Position numbers and translations under genes: made by a program. Below the pieces are notes generated by a model. That model saw nothing but the letters and a program-made list of their open reading frames with translations. It did not search any database and had not been told where the DNA came from. Positions 10,081 to 21,150 of a DNA stretch of 64,000 nucleotides are shown piece after piece. Source of the DNA: Thelonectria olida (lineage: Eukaryota; Ascomycota; Sordariomycetes; Hypocreales; Nectriaceae); the NCBI GenBank assembly GCA_020736575.1, contig JAGPYM010000005.1:1736001-1800000 (forward strand). The letters are read 5' to 3'. How positions within the stretch are numbered: position 1 is the stretch's first letter; the number at the start of each line of letters is the position of its first letter.

Positions 10081-10090
10081 TATTTATACT
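10081..10090 (-). promoter_or_regulatory. TATA box of the 33-residue peptide gene
   Basis: AGTATAAATA on the minus strand, 180 bp upstream of the ATG in genomic distance and about 130 bp when the leader intron is removed. Confidence 0.5.
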
Positions 10091-10534
10091 TGAACTTTCA
10101 GCGCACCACTTGGAGTCCGGAAACGACCTCGTAGCTAGGCCGCCCGATTCGCTTCATTGTAATTCGATTTAAGCGCCGACAAGTTCCCTTGCGTTGAGGA
10201 ATGACGAGATAAAACGTCTACGGCGGATACCAACAAGGCCCAGGAGCTGCATTCGAATAGAAAGTCAACTTTGCTCCTGTGCATTATCTAGCTCTGTTTC
10301 AGGTTATCTTGTTATGTATTCCATGAGTCTATTCTTAGTGTAAAGGTTGGGGGCTGTTCTTTTGACAGTTTTGGTTGCTTCCTCCACATTACCCGTCGCT
10401 CTCGTCTGCCAGCGCACAAGAGGTTATGGCGGCTACGAGCTTCCAGGGCGAAAGTGATGCATTGCGTGACTTGCTTTATAACTCTCCCTCGATAATATTA
10501 ACCCATCGTCTACCATGAATAAACTTCGCCTGCA
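10091..10534. other. Intergenic
   Basis: Upstream region of the minus-strand peptide gene and 3' flank of the Csc1-type channel gene. Nothing recognised. Confidence 0.4.
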
Positions 10535-13428
10535 TCATTGGTACTCATCCACGACAAGCCGCATTAATCGGAAAATAGGCCCATCATCCTCGAAAGGAGC
10601 GTTCGCAAGGTCGAATTGCACCCTAGTCTTGCCATCCAGCCAGCAAGCCTCATCAGTTATAGGAATAACTTTGCTCGTCTCTGCCACTTCCTGCTGGCTC
10701 ACAAGGGCACCATCCCGTGGAATCCACAACTTGGGTTTTGGCAACCATGTCTCGGGAGGACAATATCGTTGGGCTGCATATCGCTTGGGGAAATCTTCCT
10801 CCATGGGCGTGTCGAAGAACAAGTGCTGGAAAGATCGAAAATCCTGGTAGGTTTCTGCTCGAAACCACCCCGTCAGGCGTGATAGGGTACTTCGGGCTCG
10901 GGACTGCACAGCCGTAGAGGATCGACTTAATCTCGACTCTTCGTCCTCAAGCGCGAAGGTTCTAGTAGTAGACTTGTTAGTCAGTGAACCAGCAGGCGTT
11001 GCAGGTTCCGACCCTCCTGAGGCGCTCGTAGCTTCTGAAGTAGCTGTGTCGACGTTGCGTCCAGCATTATGGCGCTCCAAAAATGCCGTAGCTTCGTTGT
11101 CCATTGACAGGTCCACGGCACTGAGCGACTCAAGTCCCTCGCCCACGGAGTTAAGTGACCTAGGAAACCGGTGCAAAAGAGGCTTGATAGCTCTTCGAAG
11201 AGAGATGTGGAACAAGAATGAAATGAAGAGTAGTAGCGCCATCAGAGCGAGCTGCCCGGGAGCACCTTTCACCGCAAAAAGGGCAATTAGATATATCTCT
11301 GCAAAGTATACTCCAACCATCAAGTTCAGAATGGCCCGAGGGTAAAACCGCCCGTTGGTATCGAGAGTCTTTGTGTCATACACGTACAACAGATTGTAGC
11401 GATAAGTGCAGTACACAAAACCCAGCCCAACCATTGTAAAGACGAGAATGAGGGGCGCAACGCAGGCGTAAAAAATGGCTACATTGCGATTGTAAGTCAG
11501 GGGCTTCCGCGGCAGTGGCATCGATTCAAACTCACCGATGACTCCTAGGTTTGTAAACACTGGGTAAATGCCCCCCCAAAGGACCACACTCGGCGCGCGC
11601 CATCTCTCGAAGCAAGATCGTGGACGTGTGCTCCATCTTGCTCTGACTTGATGCTGAAATAACTCGATGACTTGGACGAGATCATCGGCGCTGGATTGAA
11701 GACACCGAACAAGGACGTAGGAATAGAAGAAGATGGATAGTTTCGGTATCTGGGATGTCAGGATGAAGTACGGACTCTGGATGATAGCAAAAAGGCCCGC
11801 GATACTTGAGAACAGTCCGGGGGCCAAGAAAAGCTGAAGAGCCTGGAATATGAAGTGTCTGTCGTTGACAAAGAGCTCAACCATGGAAACAGTCCGCATT
11901 CCCGAAAGTCTTGCGCAGACTCTCAGGAAAGCTGGCACCAACGCCATCAACAAGCAAACAACTATCGCTCGTAGCAGGCCGGAAATCAGGTTTCGCGTCA
12001 CCATCGGCAACCCGCCATCAACGTCAAGAAATGGTACGTAATGTCTCAAGACGCTTCCATCCAAGAAGAAACCCACCAGCCGGAATGGAACCCACCAAAG
12101 GGTTATGCCAACAAGAATCACAACCGAGATCAAGTGTTGCCGAATGAGCAGTTTCCACCCCTTCAGAGGCAATGCACTCCATATGATTTCGCCAGGTCTT
12201 GGACACATAACTGGCTTAGACATGGAAAGTGGCTGGTGATGTGCAAGTGTCTGGTAAGCTGTCTGCGCGTTGGCGTAGGTGTCGAACTCGACGAATGCGG
12301 CATGTATGCGCGATCCGTCTCCTGTATGGTATTTGGTGGTAAGGTCATCAATTTGGTCTTGCAGCACTCTCAAGCGCGATCTTGCCCATTCGATGGTGTC
12401 CACACGTCGACCGAATTCTGCGAGAATTCGGTGTGTAGGTCTGTCATGGTTTGAGACGGCGCTTTCGGCTGGCTGAACCTCCTGGTCATCTTGGCCCTGC
12501 TTCTCGTGAGACAAACGAGTCTTTTCACGAGTAGCGTTGGCTCTCTTGATCAGCGTGATCTCGGCCTTTTCCAACTGTGACGCGATGTTGGACCTCTGCT
12601 TGACTCGCTTCCTCAACTCTTTGGTTTCTTTAGGTATCGAAACTTCTATTGCAGAATCTCCAAATAGTTTTCGAATCTGCGCCTTATCGTGGTACTCCGG
12701 TGGAACACCTGTAAAGAGTACAGTCTTTGATGATGGAAGACTGGTATAGCCCGAAGACACGAGATGCGCGAATCGAAAGTTGACGTAATAGAGACACTCG
12801 CGATACACGACGAACAGAACAAATCCTGCCAAGATTAGCATGCCATTCTGTCGAAGAGCACGAAAAGACCTGCCGAGAAAGAGCCAGGAAGCGACAACGT
12901 GAGCCCAATAGTATTCCGAGCTCGGGACATTGCAAATTGTCAAGGCGAATGGCTCGTATTTGCCTCCTCTGTTAATGGGAAGCAGGATTGGGCAAACAAA
13001 GCAGATTCCAACAAGGCAGATGATGCAAAGAACCTTGAGAAGGCGCAGAAAAAGGAAGCCATCGAGTGAACATTCGTTAATGACGAAGCTGTCTGGAACT
13101 CGGAGGAAAGGTTTGAACCAGTCAAACCAGCCATTCGGCAGCTCGGGAATCAAGCGTCTATTCCTTTCTTAGCTTGGCAGCTCGAAAAGAAGACCAACTC
13201 AACTCACGCAGGGGATATGATGCCGGGAATCGTCCTCGTGGCATACACTCTGGGATATTTGCGCCGGAGAAAGAGAAATAGCGCCGAGCATGCCAGCTGG
13301 TAGGCTAACACGGGAACAACGGTGATGACGACCGGGACAAAGGCGCTCTCTAACAGCAAGTCCAGGCTAGAACTCTCACTCCCCGTCCCTAATCGAGGGT
13401 CATCATTTCCATTTTCTTCCGGTTCCAT
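10535..13428 (-). CDS. Csc1/OSCA/TMEM63-type cation channel (DUF221 family)
   Basis: Two exons, 13428..13208 and 13157..10535, 947 residues. The 50-bp intron (GTGAGT..AATAG) joins SPA to RLIPELP in frame. Family order is visible: an N-terminal RSN1-type membrane region (helix around residues 30-55, then after WFDWFKPFLRVPDSF two more helices), a cytosolic segment starting SSKTVLFTGVPPEY with a helical basic stretch, and a long 7TM region with PYFILTSQIPKLSIFFYSY. The C-terminal 200 residues are cytosolic and contain GWFRAETYQDFRSF and PKLWIPRDG, typical of the fungal subfamily. Relatives are osmo- or mechano-gated, Ca2+-permeable channels of the plasma membrane or ER. No breaks seen. Confidence 0.9.
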
Positions 13429-14151
13429 GTTTCGTAGATAATGAGCGACCTGAGTGGGCTTGCATTGAATTCGAATGCGAGGTTAGATCAGGGAACAGAC
13501 CATTGCAAGAGTAAGACCTCTGAAGTTGTTTGGAAACCATCGATGCTTTACTCTGCCTGGGGGGATATGGGGGCCTTTATTCATTTCTTGACAGGAGCAA
13601 TGATTGTTTCTTATGCCTCACACTCAGGCCTGTCAGACTGTCGGCCATATTTTGTGAGACAACAACAGGCAACCGGTGCCCCCAGCGCTTCAGCTTCTTG
13701 TACGTGATATCGTCTCACCTCTCGCCTGCATGGGTGTGCTGTAAACGCGCGGAGCAATATGGATCGCAAGCATCAGATCAGGACTTCGACATCCCTGTAT
13801 AGCTGAAGAAGAATGCAGAAGGATCCGCTTGCAGCAACCAATTGTAACCCCAATCTCAGATTAGCTATGCTTGCCGTGGGCAGATCTGCACCTGAACGGA
13901 CACCGACCAGCCAATTGGTGCATGGTGAAAGGCAACAATCGACTCGGCCATATTTTGCGTTGTTTGAGCCGTCTTACATCTGCATTTGGATACGAGGAAT
14001 GTTTTGCACAGCCACACAAAAGGACCGCGCATCATTTTTTGTGTCACTGCAGATTATTACCCATCTATACACTCTCTATCCAGTTGTCCATATACTACGG
14101 CTTTCCTCTTGAACCGCAATAGCGACACACACTAGCATGTGATGAACAACC
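13429..14151. other. Intergenic
   Basis: Holds the promoter of the channel gene and the 3' flank of the MFS gene. Small open frames here lack codon or family support. Confidence 0.4.
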
Positions 14152-15591
14152 CTAAGAACCGCGAGACTGACGCCATCCTTCCCCATGAATCGTCAACATC
14201 CATGTCATGCATCCAGACACTGAAATGAACAAGCCGGAAATCGTGCTGAACCAACCAACCCCGATGGCCTGGATCGCCGGCAAACACACTGCCGTTCCCC
14301 CAGCCGCAAACATGAACCTGGTCAGATAGTTGCCAGCCACCACCACCGAGCTCTGTCCCTTGTCCTGCATCACATCGATACAGTACGTGTTCAAACTCGG
14401 GAGACAGAAGAGCTGGCTGAAGCCCTGCAGGAACATGACAATGACGACCAGCGGAATACCCCCAAGCTTCTTTTCGACGCCCCATCCGTAGAGAATCATG
14501 CACGTGGGCACCACGAATATCATGACCAAAACCGCGGCTTTGAGACGGTCTTCGGGCACACGACGTCCGCGCTTCTTGATATATCTCGCGACCATGTAGT
14601 CCGACCATCGACCCCCAAAGAAGCTACCGATTAGGTACCCGCTACCAGGAGCCAGGTAAAACAGAGCAGACTGAATCGGCGACGTGAGGTTGAAGCGTGG
14701 GTTCAAGACGTGGCGAATAGGAGTGAGCAGCGAGTATTGGTTCCATATGAGAGACGACACAGCCAAAGCAGTAATCCAAAGGTTTGGATACGTGAACAAA
14801 GGCCGCAACACCATCATCGGGTTCACGAGGTGTCCAAGTTCGAAAACGAAATTCACCGCGCCCCCTTCTGTGCTGAGAGGCTTCATCTCGTGGATCGTCT
14901 CCGGGAGGAGAAATGTCACCAGGGCCGTTGCAACGACACACAGCCCTGTCAGAATCCAGAAGATGACTCTCCACGAGGTAAAGGCAATCACGACGCCGCC
15001 AACGAAAGGCGCTATCGTCGGCCCGACCAGAATCCCCGTCATGAACCAACTCAACGCCCTTCCTCGCTCCGTCGGGGGATAGATATCGCCAATGACAACG
15101 GACCCAACGACCAGATACGCCGTGCCCTGGAAGGCCGTCAACATGCGGAAGACGAAGAAGGCCCCCAGATTCGGGGCCGTGGCGGTGCCGATGCTGCAGA
15201 CGGTAATCATGACGCTGCTGACGAGGAAGATGCAGCGGCGGCCGAAGCAATTGGCCAAGGGGCCCCAGAGCAGCGGGCTGATGGCCATGAAGACGAAGAA
15301 CAGGGCGTTTGAGATGTTGATGATGACGCTGGTCGTGTCGAATGCGGATGCGATTTCGGGGATGGCGACGAGCAGCGCGGTTGAGCTGATGGGCGTGACG
15401 AAGCCGCAGAAGCAGAGGGTGATGACGATGCCGAGTTTTCGGATGGGGCTGAAGCGGTTGTAAACGTCTTCTGCCTGATCTTGGTCATTTTGGGCCTCAG
15501 AGTTGTCTGGTTGGTGCTCCATGTCGGTGGCTTCGAGTGGGATTGGTGGTGATGGTTCTGAAGTGCCATCTTGGTGTTGTGTTGCCGTCAT
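14152..15591 (-). CDS. MFS drug:H+ antiporter, DHA1 type
   Basis: Intronless, 479 residues. The N-terminal 50 residues are polar and acidic (cytosolic). A dozen hydrophobic segments follow. The loop between helices 2 and 3 carries the MFS signature GPLANCFGRRCIFLVSS, and the helix-5 motif C of antiporters is suggested by GILVGPTIAPFVGG. A middle cytosolic loop (around residues 240-265) separates the halves. Closest recognisable relatives are the QDR/Dtr1/Aqr1-type exporters of organic acids, polyamines or drugs. The start ATG at 15591 is followed by Gln/Asp/Glu-rich sequence usual for the family. Neighbouring upstream DNA contains repeated GCGGAGCAAC-like motifs that may be operators. Confidence 0.88.
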   Translation of the reverse strand: MTATQHQDGTSEPSPPIPLEATDMEHQPDNSEAQNDQDQAEDVYNRFSPIRKLGIVITLCFCGFVTPISSTALLVAIPEIASAFDTTSVIINISNALFFVFMAISPLLWGPLANCFGRRCIFLVSSVMITVCSIGTATAPNLGAFFVFRMLTAFQGTAYLVVGSVVIGDIYPPTERGRALSWFMTGILVGPTIAPFVGGVVIAFTSWRVIFWILTGLCVVATALVTFLLPETIHEMKPLSTEGGAVNFVFELGHLVNPMMVLRPLFTYPNLWITALAVSSLIWNQYSLLTPIRHVLNPRFNLTSPIQSALFYLAPGSGYLIGSFFGGRWSDYMVARYIKKRGRRVPEDRLKAAVLVMIFVVPTCMILYGWGVEKKLGGIPLVVIVMFLQGFSQLFCLPSLNTYCIDVMQDKGQSSVVVAGNYLTRFMFAAGGTAVCLPAIQAIGVGWFSTISGLFISVSGCMTWMLTIHGEGWRQSRGS

Positions 15592-15781
15592 TTTGCAGCT
15601 TCATTAAGACAAATGCTTCACAATTCAGGAGGCATTCATTAATCATTACCTTGGTAGTGAATGTCGTGTCTGTTGAAGAGACTACGTTAAGATCTACAAA
15701 CCTCCGACTCTCCAGGGACTCGAGGTGACTCAAAAACTCTTCAAATGCCGTCGCATCGGCGTAGAAGCCGGTTGACGGGTT

Positions 15782-15887
15782 TTGCTCCGCATTTATCAAC
15801 AACTTCGTTGGAGCTGATTAGCGGGATAAGGCGAATTTGCTCGATTAGGAAGCGGAACAACGCGAGTTTGCTGATGAGCGGAGCAAC
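15782..15887. repeat. Cluster of imperfect repeats upstream of the MFS gene
   Basis: Two adjacent imperfect direct repeats, 15831..15861 and 15862..15887, share GCGA-TTTGCT at one end and GCGG-GCAAC at the other. A partly inverted copy (TTGCTCCGCATTTATCA) lies at 15782..15798. The cluster sits 190-300 bp upstream of the MFS start. It may be a group of binding sites for a zinc-cluster factor or the relic of an inverted-repeat element. Confidence 0.4.
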
Positions 15888-17917
15888 GCGACTTCGGGTC
15901 ACTCCGTCAAGCCGGGATCGATGCGGATATGTCCACTCGAGTGGGTAAGCTGCAACGCCGTTGATCGGAAACAACCGTCGGAGATAGCGAGCGAGGATAC
16001 ATGGGAGTTGAGGGCGTCAAGGCATTGCACAACTGTCATGAGTTGTTTGATGGAAGAAACAGCCCTCTATTTCTCTATCCCACGTCTTTGAATCTCTGTC
16101 CTATCCTAGGTACTCGCAGACCGGGACAGACCATACACGCCCACGTCTAGACTCGTCGACTTGGCCTATTCCTTCACGTCCTTGTCTTTCATGCTGCCTG
16201 CGACCTCAACCGCCTCGTTAGTCTGGGGCGAAACCATCTGCAGCCAGGCGTATTATATCATCTGGTAGAATCGAAAGAACAAGGCCTTCGTCCTGAATTG
16301 TGAACTGTGAGGTTCTGCAGTGCCGCATCGCCCGCCATCCTAGGATTGTATTCGAAGAGCGACACGCTCGAATTAAAGAAAAGAATGATTTGGTGTCTAC
16401 AATTCAAGCCAGAAAACGGGTCCTGCAGTCTGTCCGACGAGGTAGATACCAGAAGGGGGTATAGTGAGAGCGGCCACATATCCGTCTCATATCTAGTAGC
16501 ACTGGCAAGAGTTGATTCGGAGTGTCTCACGTCTGAGCTCGGAATCGTACGAGACGGTGGCGTCACTCTACTCACGTTGAGATCGAGATCGTGGACTGCT
16601 TCGTATTGAGACATAGTTGCTTGCTTGAACTTGCGAGGAGCCCGGCGTCAAACAAATTAAGGGGCGTTTTCAAAGCGGAAAAGTGAAAAGTCGAATGCGA
16701 GAGGTCCGTATTAACTAGGCAACTGACTACCTTGTTTACAATGGGAGAATGCCAACATGCAGTGGACGCTTCAGCCACACTTGGAAGTCTTCAATCAGTC
16801 AGAAAGCCCAGAGCAAGTCAGTTGCAGACGCCACTCAGCTGCTAAGCGCTTATGAAGTGGCTAGACTGAAAGAGAGGAGTCCTGCGGTCACCAGAATTTG
16901 ACGTCGGCATCGTATTCATAGTTCTCATAGCTGCTGTGGAAAACGAGTGATGACATCGAGGCTCAAGGATGTTGGGTCTGAGTTACCTCGCTTCCGTGCC
17001 ACGAAGACGAATCCACGCCTTGGGGGGCATGAAGGGCACGCAGAATTCTATCGGGCCAACACAAGAGACTTCTGTCTCTTTGCTTTGCAGCTCAATCATG
17101 CTCTATTCGCCCTGGAACCTCCGAGTCGTCTTGTAATAGATTCCACGACATGAGAGGATGCCTAGCAGACAAGAATCACGTAGCGTGTGATTAAGCACGT
17201 CCTGTCACTGCGATACAAAGTGCAAGACAGCATAAGTATAATGGGGTTTCAACTTGAATTGAGAACTTCAATGCCATCATCCAAATATTGTCCATGGGGT
17301 TATTGGCCGTAAAGGCACATTAGTTAAATATTAAATATGAACTATTGGATTGACCACAAACCCCAAACTCCGAACTCATCTCTACCGTACCTAGGTATAC
17401 TATATGGCGCCATAGACTCCTATCAATCAGAGTGTGCCGTTCCCCAAATCCTATAAAACATGGCCATTCCTGGAAAAAGTCAAAGTAATTACCTGAGAGT
17501 CAAATCAGATTGCAATTCTAACTAAATGTTTCTGCCAAGTCACACTCATAGAGTGCGGTATACTTACCATGCATCCCTCTCAATCATAATATCGATGGAG
17601 TTTCCAGCCCGAGACGGTGAATTCAACGCAGGCTATTGAGCATGGTTGGTATAAGAACCGTAAAGATCGCGACCCATTTCAGCGAGAAGCAAAACGCGGT
17701 TCAGACGGCACCAGGCCCCATTCTAGCATGCCCATAATCTGCAGACTCGACAGTTCAGCGAGTGTCAGGGTCATTGTGAGCTTCCTTTCTCATCAATCCA
17801 TTTTGATATGCTTCCAATGAGAATATCTGGAACGCTGTCATCGTAGCTCTTTGTATCAACAATGTCACTATGTACAAATGTTAGTATTGGCGAGTTGTGG
17901 GTTGGGAAATAGACGAA
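15888..17917. other. Two-kilobase gene-poor region
   Basis: No supported gene. On the minus strand an ATG at 16614 opens MSQYEAVHDLDLN followed by a good GTGAGT donor, but no acceptor gives a continued frame; this may be the start of a decayed gene. The remainder is AT-rich. Confidence 0.35.
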
Positions 17918-20804
17918 CTAGTCTCCGAGCTTGAACTGTTCCACAATGTCATCATCAAGATGCCTAAGACGTTCTCGCCCAACAGGACTATCCCCAAACC
18001 GAATAAACTGTATCATGATGTGCTCAGAGGGGAGCTCTTCATCTTGTAGTTTTCTGGCTGCTCCGGCAATTACCTGATCAACCCTAGCTGGGCCGGGCTC
18101 CCATTCGGCGTCAGTAAACACATATATGCTGAAAGCTTTGGTTCTGAACGCAGGCCTAGCCACAATGTTTCGAAGAATCTGGCTAAGGTTCATGCGCATT
18201 GAACAACATCCAGTCTTGAATTCATGATTATTAATCGCAGTCTCCAAGGCTGAACTCGTCTGGCACTGGTGGGGTTTGACCTCTGAAGTGAAGTACAACT
18301 CCATTTTGTCCGGATCAACTCGTTTCACATAGTAGCTGATGACTCGGGCGGCAACTTGTACGTCATGCTTGTGCCGCTTCATGGAGGCAAAGTCATCAAT
18401 CAGGATCAGCTACCAGAATGTAAAAGTTAGTGGATAATTCAGAGTTGAGCAAAGAATCGACAGCTAATAAAACAAAACTGACCTGCTCACGTGGTCCCAG
18501 AGCCTGCAGCTTGGACAAAGCTTCCTGGATACCAGGAAGATGCATCGCTTCGGATGAAGCGTCCAAGTTGGTTCTGGAGCTTCTGGATTCCACCATGCGT
18601 TTAATGTTGAACGTTCTATGGTTCTTCCGAGTTAAAATGGGGTGTATGTCCTTGAAACCAACTTTTTGATCTGTGCTCGAACCATTGCTGGAGCTTGTAT
18701 GGCGGATTTCGGTTTGGTTAGGAGAGGTGTTTCTATGAGGACCATAGATGGCAGGGGAAAGGTCCGGTACAGGAGCAATGGCCGAATCGGGCGGGATAGA
18801 TACCGCATTGACTTGTTGACTAGTAGCGGCCCCCGGCCCGGAAACCGTCGATGCAATGATGGGCTCGCCGAAATCTCGACGAGGCTGAATGGCCTGGTTA
18901 AAGTCGGATGGACGGCGAGGCGCTGGGAAGGTCTGGCGACGTCCTGGAACGTCGTCTGGGCGAAGTGCCTCTGAAAGGGTTTGCGGTGATGCCACAAAGT
19001 CATCCGGGTCGTCAGTGAACTGACCCCCTAGAAAACTCGGTTGTTGGTTTGCCGACGTCCGCGAGAGGGTTGATGTGCTTGAAATGACACGATGATGCGG
19101 TGAGCTAATAGGGGATCCAGGTATTTCGGCTCTCGGGGATGACCCCAGACTTGATGGAGAGGGTAGATCCGTAGGCAGCCTGTTCAATCTTGCTAATTTG
19201 TCTTCGAATTTATAGAAAGTCGTCATTGGATCAAGCCGGCCTTTTTGGGAAGTCTGAAGCATGTGATCCAGCACAAGGTCACTGATTGCTTCAGAAAGTG
19301 TGTCGCTTTTCCGGGTATTTGCAAGGGCTTCCACGTGTATCGCATCCACAGCATCAAGTCTGTGTTGTCCATTATGAAAGCAGGCATCGTAGCCACTTCC
19401 TTTAAGCGCTTCGTATCGGGATGTCTCTAGTTGGCGTCGACAGCAATACTTCTCACGACCATCCTCACCCCATATAGTCCAAATGAGGGTCTCGCTGAAG
19501 ACTGCACCGAGTGCCCAAACATCAACGGTCGAATGAACTTGGTTTGGAACGTGTTTTTGAACTGGATACATGCAGCTGCATTCGGGAGCGGCTAATGTCT
19601 GTCAGACCTTGTGCATCAAGACACGAACCCTTACATGCTTCGAAGATGGACTTACTATACATTCGGTTCCCGTTTTTGGTAGCAGCGCGGACATGCTGAG
19701 CATCGGCGGCAAGTTCCTTTCTGATGTGACTTGTACCAAAATCAGCAAGCTTGAACTTGATTTCGTAAGGGTTTGAGCTGTGCTGAAACACCAGAATGTT
19801 ATCCGGCTTGATGTCGTGGTGAGTCCTTGCGAATGTCAGTATCAAGCCTTCCTACTTGGGTACCTTGGCATTGTGGGTAAAAGAAACTTACGTCGACAAG
19901 ACCCATGTCGGGGGCTTGTCCTTTGGGGACATCCCATTGATGAAGTATAATCCTTGGAGCAGCTGGCTCAAGGCTGTCCACAGCTTCTCGAGGTCCTGTC
20001 TGTCGTTGGGGAGTCGCGTTCGGGAGAAGAAGTCCAGTAATGTACCACCTGGCGCCCATTCGAGGATAATGGTGCGTTTGCCGTTTTGCTCAAATGAGCC
20101 AAAGCACTGGGCGACATGTTCTCCATGTTCGTCAGCGAAAATTGAGTAGGCATCCGCTTCGGTTGTGAAAAGGTCTCTCGCCTGCTCGGTTTGATAGACC
20201 TTGAAGACGACATCCTGAACCGTCAAGGGTGAGTAATCTGTTAGGCAGGGAGATGAAATATACTCACAGTTGGGATTGTCTTATTACATTCACCATCAAT
20301 CCCCACTTTGTAAACAACAGCGACATCCCCGTCTGCCGACTTATCGCTCAGTCGTTGCTTGTACGTGACTGGCAGGATCATCTGTGGCTCGAGGTGACGT
20401 TTGTGCATGTATCCATGACAAAACTCCAGTGGGCAGAACATCCACTGGTGCTTGTAGAACTTTTCGAAGAGTTCGTCGTTGTCTGGAGTTTTTGGCCAGT
20501 CATTCGGTCGGCTCGTCAATGGTAGGTTATGGTCGTCGAATTGGTAACTTCGAAATCGCTCAATGGCTTTTGGGTTTCCGATATAGACGAGAATCGAAAA
20601 GACGCAAAGAAAGTGCTTGAGAATCTGACCCGAGTTCTCGCGAAGATCGCACTCGGAAAGCAGGTGCTTCAGCCTGTTTGCCTGCCAGTATTCCTTTAAA
20701 ACCAAGCGTGGGACGTATTCGGCTTTCTCGTCGCAGCCATTTCGACCGGTCTTGAATTTTTTCTTCAAATATTCACTGAAATCGTTCGCTCCGGGGTTGG
20801 ACAT
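17918..20804 (-). CDS. Protein kinase-like domain fused to a C-terminal vWA-like domain
   Basis: Five exons: 20804..20268, 20214..19892, 19825..19656, 19591..18483 and 18409..17918; introns of 53, 66, 64 and 73 bp; 876 residues with all phases consistent. Residues 1-180 are a fungal-specific helical N-terminus. The kinase fold follows: FGSFEQNGKRTIILEWAPGG (hinge), a catalytic loop THHDIKPDNIL with Asp291 and Asn296 (HHD instead of HRD), DFG at 315-317 and YTAPE with Ala345-Pro-Glu. A long Ser/Pro-rich disordered linker (about 450-650) leads to a vWA-like domain beginning LILIDDFASM at 714. The second Asp-x-Ser-type position is partly kept (DDFAS). Likely a serine/threonine kinase of a lineage-specific signalling family; substrate unknown. 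Confidence 0.85.
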
Positions 20805-21006
20805 TTTTTGAAGCTTGCCCTTAGAAGAGCAAGAGCAGAGGTGGCGTTGTAAGGGTTGTCAGAGTTATCAGATGCCTAAATGAAGGGACCGGCCGAGGAA
20901 GGGAAGGTTGAGCGATACCCGTGTTCTTTGACCTCGTGTGTGCTAGCCACTCGCCCTTGATGGAGCGGACAGCTTATATAGTTGAGCGATACTCGACAGT
21001 CGGCAA
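20805..21006. other. Promoter region of the kinase gene
   Basis: Contains TATATA near 20974 and borders the minisatellite. Confidence 0.3.
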
Positions 21007-21150
21007 GCGACTCGTCAAGCGACTCGTCAAGCGACTCGTCAAGCGACTCGTCAAGCGACTCGTCAAGCAACTCGTCAAGCAACTCGTCAAGCAACTCGTC
21101 AAGCAACTCGTCAAGCAACTCGTCAAGCAACTCGTCAAGCGACTCGACAA
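21007..21150. repeat. 12-bp minisatellite, 12 copies
   Basis: Five copies of GCGACTCGTCAA, six of GCAACTCGTCAA and a terminal variant GCGACTCGACAA, perfectly in phase. Because the unit is a multiple of three, open frames run through it on both strands (Ser-Ser-Asp-Ser-type and Leu-Val-Lys-type repeats), but none extends into a recognisable protein. Confidence 0.9.

Noticed and set aside
8301..15591. Secondary-metabolite cluster made of the Zn2Cys6 regulator and MFS transporter
   Set aside because: No synthase, P450 or other tailoring enzyme lies between them; the genes between are a channel and a small peptide.
16258..16614. 118-codon minus-strand frame beginning MSQYEAVHDLDLN
   Set aside because: A GTGAGT donor follows the first 13 codons, but no acceptor gives a sensible continuation and the rest matches no family. 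Possibly a relic, not callable.
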